Positions 43,001-58,000 of a DNA stretch of 64,000 bases are shown here, one piece after another; positions within the stretch are counted from its first letter, which is position 1; every line of letters begins with the position of its first letter. Under the pieces are notes generated by a model. It had not been told where the DNA came from. It ran no database searches and saw nothing but the letters and a program-made list of their open reading frames with translations. A program made the translations under genes and the position numbers. The stretch is from assembly GCA_037893225.1 (NCBI GenBank), contig JAZGUH010000085.1, forward strand, positions 558,001 to 622,000. Reading direction: 5' to 3'. The stretch is from Hippasteria phrygiana. Taxonomy: Eukaryota; Echinodermata; Asteroidea; Valvatida; Goniasteridae.

Positions 43001-46000
43001 TCAAGTGTAACATAAACAATAATCCAAAAATGGATTGAAACTGCACAAACAGCGGCCAATGGCGTCATCCGGCCTGGTGGCACTTTTTTTTTGACGCCAT
43101 ATGGCGTCTTCCTTACACAAATGGTTAAACATGTTGGTAAAGGTATAATGTAGCTTTGGTAATGATTTTAAAAAATTGATTACTTTCAAGCTGAAAGCTT
43201 TATGTGAAATAAAGATAATAGCAGTACCAGTCCTCCTGAGAAATATGTCTGTCTGAAATGCTGTCATCCTCGAGAAAATTGTACCTGAAGACTTCCCAAA
43301 ACACAACGGCTTATTTCAATCTCAGCAGTGATGAACACATAATGAACGTGCCCAAAATCACTGTTAAAGCAGAATGATTTTTTTTTTCACTCTTTTCTTG
43401 GGACTCTGTTGACACATTGAACGCAAACTTTCACAGGTTGGTTATTTCATGAACATGTATGTATATTGTATAATCCCACAAAGTATGAACACTGCCTACA
43501 AATATGCAGTCAGCTCTGCCACTGCTATATCATACATGTGTCTTGTTTAGGGTATACATTGTACATGTTAACAGTTTAAATGAACTAAAACTTTATCGCA
43601 GAATAGTTAAGGATATACTCTCTGTGCCCTTCAACAAATTACATTTTTTTGTTCATCTCAGTACTTCTTAATTTTAACCCTAACCCTGCCAGACGCAGCA
43701 CAGTGCAACTGTGCGGACAGCTTTACCTTGCTGCACTCTGTACACAAGTCAATTTAACAAAGTATGCAATCTGATGCGTCTGGCAGGGTTTCTAGCCAAA
43801 ATACCCTGGTGGGTTAGGGGTAACGAAACAATCGACTTTTATCTGCAATCCCCTAAAAACATTTTATTCTTGATTGCTTTTGCGCGTCTAACGTGTCTAA
43901 TGCACACAAATTATGCCCAAATTATTGTCGTGTTGCAAATAATTGGTAAATACTTGTAACATGATTATTCGATAACTAAATATGGGTGGGTTTTTCGTTC
44001 AATGTCTTATTAAAAAGTAAAGATATTTTTTATCTCTAGAAAAATGTCAATTTAAAAAAAAGAAAATTTGGGATGAAACTCAAAAAGGTCACGGACGGTG
44101 TATCTTTCAGTTATAACTGGTGAATAATAGTTTATTTAAAATCTGACAAAGTTTATTTTACAAGACATTCTTACAGTCTTCCAAAAGTCATTTTAGCAAA
44201 ATTTATATTATTCACTCAAACAATCCTGTGTGTGGACTCTCATTATTTCACAACATTTGTTTAATTCCATCAAATGTTTTTACTTTCAGATCCATTGTCG
44301 ACCAGCCCTCAGAAGGCTCTAGAAGCCATCGGCAATAATCTACAGAAACAGTATGAGCGTTGGCAGCCACGGGTAAGCATAATGACCAGGGCCCAATTTC
44401 ATAGCGCTGCTTAACACACGATTTTCTGCTAACGGAACCCTCGCCCATTTCATAGAGACTGTAAGCAGTAAGCACAGTGAAGAGCCCGCTAACTTCGGAA
44501 GCAGGGTTTGCTTAAATTAGTGACGCAACAGTATAAATCTCCATGCACACGCAAGCGATAGCACGACTTGGCCATGAAATATGCTAATGCTTAAGCAAAT
44601 TTTCCTGCTATAGTAGCACAACTTTTCTGCTTACCGTTAACCCCTTGAGTACGGTATTTTACGGGAGACGTCGGGGTGCCGCGGCGGCTCTGGCAGCCAA
44701 GCGAACCGCTACAATGTGTTTGTGCAGTCAAGCGTAACCTATACACAATAATCCAACAATGGATTGAAACTGCACAAACAGCGGCCAATTGCGTCATCCG
44801 GCCTGGTGGCACTGTTTTTTCCCCCCAAATTCCGTCATCCGTACGCAAGGGGTTAAGCAGCGCTATGAAATTGGGACCAGGGCACCAGTTTCCTTGAGCA
44901 GAAACTGTTAAAAATAAGATCAAGATATATATATACATGTTAGAAAACGTTTGAGGCTATTCGTAATGTCCCAAAAGAAAATGTTACTTTTGTTGATGAC
45001 AGGCACGCTACAAACTCTGCCTGGACCCCACGGTGGAAGAAGTTAAGAAGCTATGCACTTCCCTCCGACGCAATGCTAAAGAAGAGCGGGTCCTCTTCCA
45101 TTATAACGGTCACGGCGTACCCAGGCCGACCACCAATGGGGAGATTTGGGTCTTCAACAAGGTAGGCTTTCCAGTCTAAAGGCGTTTTTACAATATCAAG
45201 GTTTTGCATTCCCACCCAATGGACTGCCCCATCACACCGACTGTCTCACCCCAAGACTGTCCCAGTTCTATTTCTATGATTCTCATATTTTGTTTGCCTT
45301 GAAGGAAGATCGGATGGTCCAATAAAATAAAATCGTGGGTAGAAAAAAAATTCTTGTTGAATGCACATAAGGTTACCGGTAAATAAAATGATACAAAGTG
45401 ATTCAGTGTATGACTGTCTTGTTCTAAATGAACTTTCCGCGATTTTTAAATAATAATAATAGTAAAAAAAAAATGCTTTTGTTCATTGCACAGTATTTTC
45501 AGCATTTTTCTACAAAATTCGAAAGTTTATTCTTTTTTCCATAATTTGTTTTCTTGGTATTAAAGAAATTCCAGACAGTGTGTGGGGGGGGGGCATCAAT
45601 TAGTTTTTTCCTTTGGCTGGCAGCCAAAAATAGGGTCAGTCGGAAATGAGAACCAAAGAAATAAAAAGGGATGCCCTTTGGCTGGGATCGTTGACCCTGG
45701 TCAATTTCCTTTCCCATTGTTTATAATCTGATGCCTTGAACTTGCTGTTTGGCAATTAATCAATACAAGATAGCATACCAGTAACATTTTCACTTTCAGG
45801 TTATTGTTTTGTTATCAGAATAACATTGACAAATGACCTTCATCTTAAGGTGGCCTCAAGTCGACCTGCGATTTGTTTGCGCCACGACGGAACCGTCTGG
45901 CATCAAGCAGAAAAATAATGCTCAGGTCACAAAACTAAGAAATTGTATGATTCTCGTGGAACAAGCGGTATTTTGACACAAAATAATCGCAACCATGCTC

Positions 46001-49000
46001 ATGTCACCCACGACGCAACGATCCACGACAATTTCACGGCAAAGACAGTCATGACTTTGTTGAGGGAATAAATATGTGCTTGGCTGGTTCGGCTCGGGTC
46101 ATTATCAGCGCCCATTCCCCTGATACGCTTTAAGGACTTGCATATTCCCATTCTAAATACCTTTGAGTCAAAGTGTCGAAACAAGTCAAAAATTATAAGT
46201 TATCATCGATTTTGTTCAACATTTTAACTTCATGTTTTTCAAACACCCCTCTAGCTATGATGTAGTGTGCCACTCGCAAGGAGTAGTAAACAATCTCCTT
46301 ATATGGAGATTGGCGAGCGCGTGGCGCATACTGCGTGATTTGGTGCAGAATGCGGAGCACTGGTGTCGTGTGCTGATTGGCTACAAGATGGAAAAGGATG
46401 ATCTTGATGCGCGCACGACGTCGTAAATTCAAACACAGGTCGACTGCGATTGATTCCGCCTGTCAGGAACACGTCGTAAAAGTTGAATTTTGTCTACTCC
46501 TACGACTGGTGATTTCTTTTATTGCTAACTGATGCCAATCATCTTAATATCGTCGCAGTTAAACTCAGGCAAAAAAACAAATCGGTGACTGAGGGCGCAG
46601 GCGTAGCTTGATCCTAAAAAGTCAGTCGCGGACTGTTCTGTTTCGTCGCAAGGTCGACCTTTATACATATAGGATTTGCTCTTCAGTTGAAATGCCCCAG
46701 ATCTCCTGACTTTCTTGAACAGAACTACATGTACATCATGTAGATCTTTGTTCCGTAGCACAAATTTTGATCTACTTGAAATATTTTAATCATTGTAAAT
46801 ATAAACTTTCATGAGTTGGCAAGTTGAGACTTGCACAGAAATGCTTTCATTGCAACTTCTATGCAAATTATATAGGAGATAAATTTTTAGTGTTTTTTAA
46901 ACACATTCTCACAATATTCTAACAGTTATACTTTAATTATTCAAAGTGAACAAAGAAACTGGCAGGAGCGGGATTCGAACCTGCGACCTCCGGGTTACCG
47001 TACCGGCGCTCTACCAACTGAGCTATCTCGCCCTATGTTGCCGTCTCCCAAATTGTCAGTATCTTTGTTCGGGTGGGCGCTAGTCAGAAGTCATAAACCC
47101 AGAATGCCGTATAGCCAGGGATCACACCCAATTTTACGATACAACCTAGGAAGCGACATTGTGGGGATCACTCAATGAGGATACAACTTTTTTACCTAGT
47201 CAGTTTCCCTTGTGGATTAGTTATACTTTAACTTAAAAATAATAATAATAATAATTATCGGCATTTAAGAATACTCAAATAGTAAACTATATCACAGCTC
47301 TTACAATATTATTATTCCTGCTCATCAGGCCCATTTATCATTCCTGAAACCTTCTCAACTCCCTGGGGAGTATATACATGTAGACCCGGCTGCAGGTTAC
47401 ATGTACAATGTACATGTAAGCCCTCACAGGTACCCATTTACTCCTGGGTGGAGAGAAGCAACATGTGACAAAGTGCCTTGCTCAAGGATGCAAGCACCAT
47501 AACCCCAGCCGGTCTCGAACCCACAATCTGCAGTATCACAGAGATCTTGACTCTTGAGTTCGGTACACTAAGCCACTAGGCCACAGCACTCCACCAATAT
47601 TTACTTCTGCAACATGTGCATCTTTGGGATACGGGGGGGAGGGGGGGGGGGGGCTATAAATAGGTACACGTACATGATCCTATAGAAATAAGAAATGTAC
47701 ATTTTTGTTCATATAAAAGCAAAGCAAGATGCATTTCAGTTTGGAAAAGAAATTTGAAAGAAATTATGCAAATTATGCAAAATTATCGAGAAAGTAGCCC
47801 CACAACAATAGGCTATTATGCTAAAATTATGAATTTGATCAAGATTAGTATGGTCACATCATAAAGCAGGGTTCGTCAAGTTTTCGTCAGCACCTTCCTG
47901 GCATCCCAGCTGTCACAGATAACTGAGCAGATTAATTTCAAAACAATGGCTTTTCCAAGTTGGCCTGATGGCCAGCCTATGCCAGAACCTTTTAACACAC
48001 AGCACACTGCTGTGCAGGCCAGTATGCACCAAACTTTGCATTTTTTACATGTATGCCAGCACTACGATGCTGCCAAGCACTTTCATGATACATGTATGTA
48101 AACTATGTATTCACAATGTTGCACACATGTGCAATGTAAAAAGTTCCACTGTAGAGTTTTATGAACCCCCCCCCCCATCTACATGTATCTCAGGTCAGGC
48201 AACATGCCTGGCTTGTCTTGAATGACTCATCTAATCACTGTTGGATTGTTACAAACAAAGTTCATTTTCCAAAGAATGCTTCCCTGAAACTCGGCAACAT
48301 CACGAGAAGAAAGGAAGTAATTATAGGGTGTAACATTTAGTATTTGTGCCAGAATACATTCAAAGCTTTGGGTTGGGCCCGGCATCTGGCCAACTTGTAA
48401 AAAAAAAAAGTTGTTTTAACTATTTTATAAATAAGTCAAAGGTGCCTAGTCATCCGTTACTGCAGGCATACTAGAAAGGTATTGGCAGTTGATGAACCTC
48501 GCTTTTTTTATATGATGCAACCATATTTAGAATGATGAAGTTCACAATTTTCGCTCAATAGTTACTATTTAGTGTGATCCTCTAATGACTGAGAAGTGCT
48601 TGTTTTTACAGGGTCACTCAAAAAGCAAGGATTGGGGCAGGAATCTGCCCCCCCCCCCATGTACGTTTCCACTGAGCCTTTATTTACTTGTTCAGCTACA
48701 TTGTACATGTAACATCCTAGGCACATTTTGACACTAAATTTATATAAATGAGGGGTATACATGTACATGTACATGTACATGTACAATGCAACTTTTTTCT
48801 GATGAAAACTGCTGTGATGTACATGTACATGCAGTCGTACTTTCCCAATACGTGCGAGGACAATGCTTTGTGTTTCCTATTGTTCCTTTAAACCCTCCTG
48901 TTTTCGGGTCCAAAATCGACCTAGCTGCTGTACAAATCAAAACCTATCAAATGACAGATTGAAACACACACAAACTGTGAGAGTTGGTGTTAAGAGTTTT

Positions 49001-52000
49001 GATAGGCTGTGATAGTTATAAGTATAGGAGGGTTTGGAAAGAGTTCCATATCCGGACATCACTTATTTTCCCTTAATATGACTTAAAAACTACCAAAATG
49101 TGTAAATCTAATGAAGAAACACGAATTCAGGGACAAATTTGTTTCAACTGATTCTTTGAAAATACTTCGACTTTTTCTGTCATGGCCCATAGACTTTGTG
49201 CACGAGGTATAGGTGATGTCCGGATATGGAACTCTTTCTGAGGGTTTTAATATAACCCAACCCCATAGACTAAGCACATACTTCTACGTGCAAGGACCGA
49301 TTTCAACAAAAGACTTGACATGCGAGGACTGAAAGGTTTCTTTGTATTTCCTTTCTCCTCGAGTTCACAATTACGTGTACGGAAACCCTTTTGTTAATTG
49401 GAATGACACTTCACACAGATTTTATTACAGGCATTATTAACATATTATTTTACTAGCCTTTCAGGCTGCTTAAGAAGGAAGTATTATTATCCCAAGCTAT
49501 TTTCAGTAAGTGTTTTTATACCAGGTGAGTAAAGAATATTGAGCTCTAGAATCTGATATCCAACAAATCTATAAAGTGAAAGAAAAACAATAACTGGGTA
49601 AACTTTAAGAGACCCAGTTCTTTCTTTGACACAGAGTTGAGAATTGAAGTGAAAGAGGAAGCAGAACTTGGTTGGTTATCTGTAGAAAAAGAAACTAAGC
49701 ATCTGTCTGAAGCTTATGAGCTTACAAGTCAACCATCTAATGGCAAAAATAGACCATCGGATGCATAGCCCTAACCCTGCTAAATGCAACAGAATGCACC
49801 AGTGGTAAAAAGTTGTTGCAAGTTGTTGCATTAAAGCCCCAGTCCCACTTACGACAGGCTGCGACTGGAAATCGCAGGCAATCTTAGAAAAGTCGTGCCA
49901 CAAGTCTTCGGTGGTTGTGGGTGGTCTTGGATATTCGCACGACCGAAATCAGTCGCAGACAGGTTTTTGTATATTACACACTTAAAGGTTGGTTAATTCC
50001 ATTTTATTTGTCCAAGGGTAAGAACAATAAATATGATTTACTTTTATACTTGATGGGATATTTACAATATACATGTAGATAATGAAATAAAAACAAAAAG
50101 CCCCCAGCAACTAGGCTACTGTGTTATTATGTACGTACATGTACATATGTACATGTACATGTAGTTTAGTACACAGTGCAACAGAATCCACCCTGCATTC
50201 TGTTGCATTTAGCAGGGTAGGTACTTGGTACCAAGACTAGTGCATTTGAGTTCCCTGCACAATGCAACAGAATGCACTGCTGCATACTGTTGCATTTAGC
50301 AGGGTTCATATTTCCGGTGTGTGCATTCTGTTGCATTTGGCAGGGTGCCTAGAGAATACCCCTTGGGGGTAGGATTAGAGTCTCCATCAGTTTAATTATG
50401 TTCAAAGTGAACAAAGAAACTGGCAGGAGCGGGATTCGAACCTGCGACCTCCGGGTTACCGTACCGGCGCTCTACCAACTGAGCTAACAAATTGTCAGCA
50501 TCTTTGTTCGGGTGGGCGCTAGTCAGAAGTCATAAACCCAGAATGCTGTATAGCCAGGGATCACACCCAATTTACGATACAACATGGGAAGCGACATTGT
50601 GGGGATCACTCAATAAGGATACGACTTTTTAACTTATAATTCGTCAAACAATCCACAAGGGAAACTGACTAGGTAAATTTGAAAAATTGTCGAGTTTAAT
50701 TATGTGTTTTATTGACGGATCCGACCAAGCAGAAGGAACATGGGCAAAAGGAACATGGCCCAGGGCTCGACCTTAGCACTAGCCCGGCATACAATGTCTA
50801 GTAAAAACTGCTCCGGGCTAGTGAAAAGCACTCTTTAACTTGCCCGGCGGGCTAGTAAAAAAGCATACCTACCTGCTTAAAATTGTCGCTGTTGCTTGAT
50901 ATGAATCAAACAAACGTTCTTGGTAAGTTTGAGTGAATCTTCTTGTTTCATTTAATGACCGAGTACAGCGCTACGGCGTCCCGCACAGTCAATACTATGC
51001 CGAGCCGCCGCGCTAGCGCTAGCGCTATGCATGCCGCTCGCTGTCTCACAGCAGCTAGCTTGTGTCCCGATGGCAACATGTGTACGTGCGTACATGTACG
51101 CCATTCATTGCGCGCGTGATGCCACAAGCGCACATGACTTGTACAAGGTTGGTAGTCTCATATCAAGTCCAGAGTGTGTTGTGCACTTTTTTTTGCCAAA
51201 TGCTGTACGCATGGGACTGGTTGGGTGTGGGAAGAAAAGTACAGTGAAAGTGCACACAAAAAAGACTATGGATGTTTTCTCAATGCTCGGCTTCGATACC
51301 GCTGACACTGAAACATTTTAATTTTGTACATCATCAGTGTTTGAAAAAAATGATTAAGGACCGTCACATTTTTGGCCCATGTAAATTTGAAGGAAAACGC
51401 CAACTAATATTGACGGAATAATGTCATGAATGTCTATAAGACGCAGCGAACCGTACGCCGTACGCGGCGCTATACAATCTTTGGTACGTCGAACTGAAGC
51501 CAGCTTTGATTAATGGGCCCAACCGGGGAATTCCACGTGCATACTGAGTATGCGCATCGGCACTTGACCTCAGCGATTCCATGAACCATGCATGCAGTGC
51601 ATGAAAAAATGCATGAAAGGTACGGGGCGCGCGTGCGAAGATTTGTGCGTGTGGTCTGTACCGGGCCGGTGTACGTGGTTGGTGAGAAGTTCTATTCACT
51701 TGGGTCTTAACATTTTCCGTCATGTGGCGATATCTAAATGGAAGCAAAAGAGAATACGATGCAAACTAGAGCAAAAATAAAAGACAACGTGTCTACAGAC
51801 AAGACTGGGAGCGGGACTTTGGTTGGCTTAGCTACGATGGAAATACGATGTTTTGCCGTGTTTGCCGCGAAATGAAACTGACCGGAGGGAGTGGAAGGAA
51901 ACATATTACCTTATCATTCAGTAATTTCTTTTCTATTTTATAGTTTGAAAAATCTCTTATTAGTTACAACTCTACTGAATCCTCCTGAATTTTAATATGA

Positions 52001-55000
52001 TATTTCGGACACCGTAGGGAGTTTTTCGTTAATGGGATATTTACAATGTCCAATAAATGTGGGCTAGTAAAAATTTCTGCGGGCTAGTAAAAATCCCAGT
52101 TAACTTGCCCGGTGGACTAGTTAAAAAAAAGCTTAAGATCGAGGCCTGCATGGCCACATCTGTACAGTACACTGTGCTTTGTACAGTGTATGACTGTAAG
52201 CATTGATTCTTGGCAGTGTTGGAGTACTTGTACTCGTACTCGAGTACCACTAAGTACTCGGCCCAAACTCGATTTTTAGTTCTCGAAAAATATTGATTAT
52301 TTTTGCCTGTGCCCTAGACAGGTAGACAGGTACATGTAGCTAGATAAGACACTGGTGGTATACACGTGTACACATGTAGTTCATGTCTGTTGAAAAAGGT
52401 TGAACAAAGTTTTAGGTCATTCCATTTTTTTCTGCAAAATTTACTCAAAAAAAGTGTCAAAGGCTGCGAATTAGGTTCGGAAGTCACACATTTTGGAAAG
52501 GTTTCCTTTTATTTTTAGCATAATTTCTTCAGCGCACACACTTCCGGGGATTTGCTCCCAAAGGCACATCCTTATCAAAAAGAGAATTCTGTTAAATCTG
52601 AATGTTTTCCTTTAAATTATTTGTCCCCACTGTATGTTGACCCCTGTACCCAAGCATATTACAGCCAGCAGACAAATATCTTGGCTAGTTATCATTCACA
52701 GCAGTGCACTCAGTGGTCAAAATGAATTGAAACCAAAGTTCGGCTTTTATTCAGCCTTTGATTGAGTTGTGGCTGATTCATCAGCTCGTGACCGCAGATA
52801 AAGACAAAATTGCATGAAATGATATTTGTTTATGCTATTTGGTTAAACTGGCTTTTGTCAACTGCAGACTTTACTATTGTGGCCTAGTGTCTCGATGATG
52901 TAGTTATGGCTTTTTCTCGGAATAGCAGAGTGGAGTGTCAAAGGTACACATGTACACGTGTACTTGAGCCTTTTGTTTGCATGAAAACCTTTCGCAGAGA
53001 GATTTATAGAGGTGTAGCTGTCAGCTCTTAAAATTGTTTCATTTGATTTGATTTCAATTCCCACTCCCCCGACTCCCATTCATATTTTGCATAACTCCAG
53101 ACTCCCTTCTCAAGTTTACCCCTCCATTGTTTTTTCCCCTCTTTTGTGCCTTCTTATCTTCAACCCACTTCCCCTTCCATTCCCTACCCCCCCCCCCCCC
53201 CCTATCCTTTTCTTAACCCATCCCTTCCTCTTTTTGCATTTTCTATTCTTTTGTCACAGCTGTTCCCTGTTGTCTTACCTTTTCTGTAACGTGTTCACCA
53301 TCCTGTCCCTCCCCTCCCACCTTTCCCTCCTCCTCTTTTTCTTTGACCTTGTTTCTAATTGACCTATCGCGGTCGAATCGCGTCAACGCAGCTTGTGAAT
53401 TATTGTCCAATCACATCAATTATAATTCCACGTGGAATGCGCAAAATCTGAGACAAACAAAAATTGCCACACAAACTTCCCATAGGGTTGTCTATTATAG
53501 AGGCGTGTTTAACTCGTTAACGGCGATACAATGTAGGTCAATTATGTGCAATATGTGTATGTGTAATTTTGTATGTGTGAATTTTTTATTATTTTTTATA
53601 GTATTTTATATGTACATGTGTATTATATTTATTTGATGTAAATTTACAAAATCCCTGTTATTGGCGGTCTGCCGCTGTTGGCGATTTTTAAAATAAATAA
53701 GAAATAAACAAATAAAAGAAAAAGAAAAAGCATAGATTTGTAAAAACACTATTTGAACGTTTAAAAAAGAAAAACTATTGGCATCATCAATATGCTACAC
53801 AATACCAAACATGCCAAAGAAATAAATATTCCCGACGGTGGGCATGATGATGTGATTTCTAACTGTAATATGCCTGTAATGACCTGTAATATTTTTGTGT
53901 GATATATTTCATTCAACACTCTATCCAGAACAAGTTGTTTGGATGTAAGAAGTATGTGTCTCTTGTAAACAACGGAACAAAATTCCCACTGCCCACCCGG
54001 ATTACTTTTTTATCCTTTGTGTATTTCCTCATTATTTGATATTTTTAAAAATTGTTTCATTCATTTTTTTTTTATTAAAGTAGCAGAAGTATGATGTATG
54101 AAGTTACACAACAGTGACTTTCATGACTTTGTGAACTTTTTGCTTGTTGCTACAATTGAATAAAATAGGGCAGTTATTTTTAGAACGAGGAAACAGTGGT
54201 CTGATGATGATGACACAAACAAAAGTAACATACATAGTTACTTCCTCGAATGGACCTCCACATAGGCTACGTTCAGACATCGTTTTAGTTAAAACGGTAA
54301 AAGTTAAAACGGTCATTCACCACGGTTGGCCGGTCGTAAAATTAAAACGCACCGAGCGTTCAGGCATCGTTTTAAGTACAACGAGTTCAACTCGAAGTGG
54401 TTTATCTCCATTCTGGGGTCACGTATAGAACTTCCGCTCATTTACATAAAGCGCGCTAGTTTGTGTGTACATGTACATCATAAAACTGCGCCTATTGGAA
54501 TCCACCGTGGCCGTAAATTTGTGTTTTAGGACTTTCATTTTGTTACATATGCTTTCCGCATTTCTGTCATATCCCATATCTTTTTAATTTCTGGGATAGT
54601 CGTTTGTAGATTTTAGAGTTTCTCGTGAGTGGATCGTCAAGGGAACGTTGAACATCATCCTCTGCCCACAACGCAATGAGGGCCTTCACTTCTACTTAAT
54701 CCCAGTTTGCCCCACGCGGTCTAACGTTAGATCCGGATCCTTTCTTGGTCGCTGATGAAGTTGAAGCAGTGGCCATGATGCAATGGTGAACAGTTTTGAA
54801 AAAAAGTTCAACAGCTGTTAAAAATAAATGTCGGAACAGTAATGTAAGGGCAAGAGCAGAAAGATGGACGTGAAGGCTTCGCACTTTATTTAGCAAAGAT
54901 GGTGGCTGATGGACCACGCTAGCGCGTGCGTGCTAGCTGTATATAGGATGCACTGACGCGACAACCGCGATTGTTTACAACGAAAGGTGCGCCGCAAAAG

Positions 55001-58000
55001 AGGTTATGCAACACCGGGTCAACTGTGCTGGCTAAAACAGGAAGTGTTTTAGCTAAAACCGTTCAGACAACGTTTTAAAAGATAAAACTGTTCTGGTTTT
55101 AGCTAAACCCTCCCTCCGAGGTGTTTTAAATCACCGTTTTAGCAGCGAGATAAAATCGATTCGATGCAACTGTACAAGCATTCAGACATTGTTTTCTCTA
55201 AAACTTTTAACCAAATCGAGTTCAACTAGTGTTTTAAGGGAATATAAAACGGTGTCTAAATGTAGCCATGCATGTACATGTAGGCCAGCCTTCAACTCGT
55301 TTTCTTTTGTAACATTAAAATGCAGGGAGCAATTGTCAGGTCAGGGAACCAGACTAGCTGGCTTTCACCCGTTCACAGATGTATAACAAAATGTGAACTA
55401 AAGTTGGTAAACTAGGAGTATTTGAAAAAAGTCTGTTTTTTGAAACGACGGTCGGCCGACCATCACTGGAAATTGCTACAAAAATTTCCCTTTTCTTGAA
55501 AATGACAGCACACCAGGGTTAAAATAACCTAAAATTATCACTGTTTAATCAAAAAGTTGTGACATTGAAACACAGCATTTAAAAGTGTGATTTTCCATCC
55601 TTTTTTAAGGGTTAACTTGGTTATTTATAAACTAAACTGATTGATAACACACCAATGTTGAAAGTAAAACTCACATTTCATAAATAATTTGATATTTTCT
55701 TAACATGAGAGGTTTGGCAAAAATATGTTCACCGTGTAAACTTTGGTGTCCCCTAAACATTTTTACACAGTGAGCATTACTAATGAGCATATCCTCCATG
55801 TTACCTATTATATCTGTTCAATTTTGATTACTAGTTTAAGCTTGTATAAGTTTGTACAGAGAATTTAAGGAAACAAGACAAATATGGTCATTCTAAATTT
55901 TGACAGACCCCTTTGGTGTGCCCCCATATTTTTACGTTGTGAAACTTTGTGGTTAAATTAAAAATATTTGCCAGGCTTAATTTGTGGACATTTCCAGCTA
56001 AATTGTAATCTGGATGCAGGTTTTTAACATGCATTATGTAAAATTTTGACAACTGGTTTCAGAATTTGAAATATCAGGCAATACAACTTTGGTGTCTCCC
56101 TAACTTATTTACAAGGGGAACTTTGTTTTTGTGCCAAAATTTTTTGTCTAGGTGGCCCCGTATTTTTGCCGTCTCCTGAACTCTTCAGATCAAGCCTGCC
56201 GATAGGTAAAACCGTAATGCACTGACATTGCGAAAAAGTATTTTTTCACGATTTTTAGCATGCCTTTTAATGGCACTCAGTAGCTAGGGAGTCAGCTGGA
56301 TTTGACACGTCATCATGTAGATTCTTATTGCGGGCCAATCAACGATGCGTATTAGCTTTGTGGTGGCGCTGTGGGCCACTGTGCAGGGTGAATGAGCAGT
56401 GTAAACCCTATGAGTGTACCTAATTGGATACACTGTACTGCGAATCGCCCAAATTATCCAGGCTTTAAATTTCCTCCATCATTGATCCCATTGCACTCAT
56501 TCGCTGCGAAATTTTGTCAATTTCAGACATATACGCAGTACATCCCATTGTCCGTCTACGACCTCCAATCCTGGATGGGGAGCCCTTCTATATTTGTCTA
56601 CGACTGCTCCAATGCAGGCCTCATCCTTGAATCATTTGAGCAGTTTGCCGTCCAGAAGGAGCAAGAAAGAGAGGTACAGGTAAAATCATCTTTCCTTTTC
56701 TTCTAAGATCACTCGTAAGATCACTTTTAGTTGGGAGAGAGCTGAGTTGGTCTCACCAACGATGGAAGTTACCCCACCTGAGTCTGTAGTTCTGAAAAAT
56801 GATTTCTTTATCCATTGAAGACTTATCCTCTATTTAGATCTGGACCCAGGAAAACCGTATTCCGGTGGTGGGGCTGGCAATCTAAAATGTGGCCAACACC
56901 CCACCACCTCTGTTGTAGCCTTTTACCTAGAGTGGCCTTGTATTGGGCGACTTTTTAAAAATAGTAAGCAGTCAGTGATGTTACCTGGGGCTATTTTCAT
57001 GGCACTGCTTAACGGTTTTAGTGGAAAAGTGCTGCTTTAACAAATTTGCTAACCTAAGGAATTGGTGCTAATGCCTGCATGTGCATGAAGATTTCTATCG
57101 AGTCACGATGTTAAAAAAATTTGCTTTTGAAGTATAGCAAGCATCGTGCTGTCATCATCATCATTTCGATCTCGATCGACCATTCATCAAAGAGAAATGG
57201 TTTTCTTGGCTGTAACCCCAACGGGCGCCACTCTATCGTGGGGTTTTGACCGTTGGCCTGCATTAGGGCTCATCTGCCCGTTGTGGTCGCTCACCTTACT
57301 GGAGCTATGTAGGAATACCGCAGAAGACTAGAGATGTAGCCTACTACTACTACATCCCACAAAATGCAGAGGGGTGTTAGTTTCCTTCTCCTAGGTGGGC
57401 TGCCTACCATGGCTAACGAGCCCCACCTGCCCGAAGTCGTATCCCTGATGAGGGGGGCTAAATGGGTGCTAGACCTTGCCCAAGGGTGACCCGGAGCTAT
57501 GCAAGGCAGGGGAGCTCAACCCCCTGAGGTATAAATACCTGCTGAGGTATAAATACCCGCATACCCCTGCTATACTGCTCACTTTACTGATGAAATGGAC
57601 AGAGGCTCCGCCGTTAGCAAAAGAATTGTGTACGTGGCAGCATCATGAAATTGGCCTCTGCACAGCAAAGCAAAAATGCTAATTTATATTCAGACTTGCT
57701 GATTAAACTTCAGGTTGCAATTTTACTCCATTTTTTTGGGGGGGGGGGGTAAGAAACAACATTTTGTGGTAATACATGTAATATTGTAAAAAAAACATTT
57801 TTTTGAGATTTGTGAACATTTTCCACACATTATTGAAAGATTTCACATCCTGATCCAAAACATGCAATATTATTGTGTGGGCGTTGACGAGCTGGGCTCG
57901 GTTAGACCTGCCACCCCTGGAAATTCCTCCTCCCCCATTTTAGTTTGCAGATTCCGCCAATAGGTGCATCCAATAGTGCCTCGCTGCAAATCGGACTCCA

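Noticed and set aside
45840..46680. Possible 0.8-kb transposon with AAGTCGACCTGCGA ends
   Set aside because: The mirrored right end is weak (TCGCAAGGTCGACCTTTA) and no target duplication was seen.
51031..51321. 96-codon ORF in the hAT remnant as part of the transposase
   Set aside because: No hAT motif is visible and the start lies in GC-rich palindromic DNA.
57470..57580. Short direct repeat CTGAGGTATAAATACC as a promoter
   Set aside because: It is a two-copy duplication in RPTOR intron 5 with no gene start nearby.
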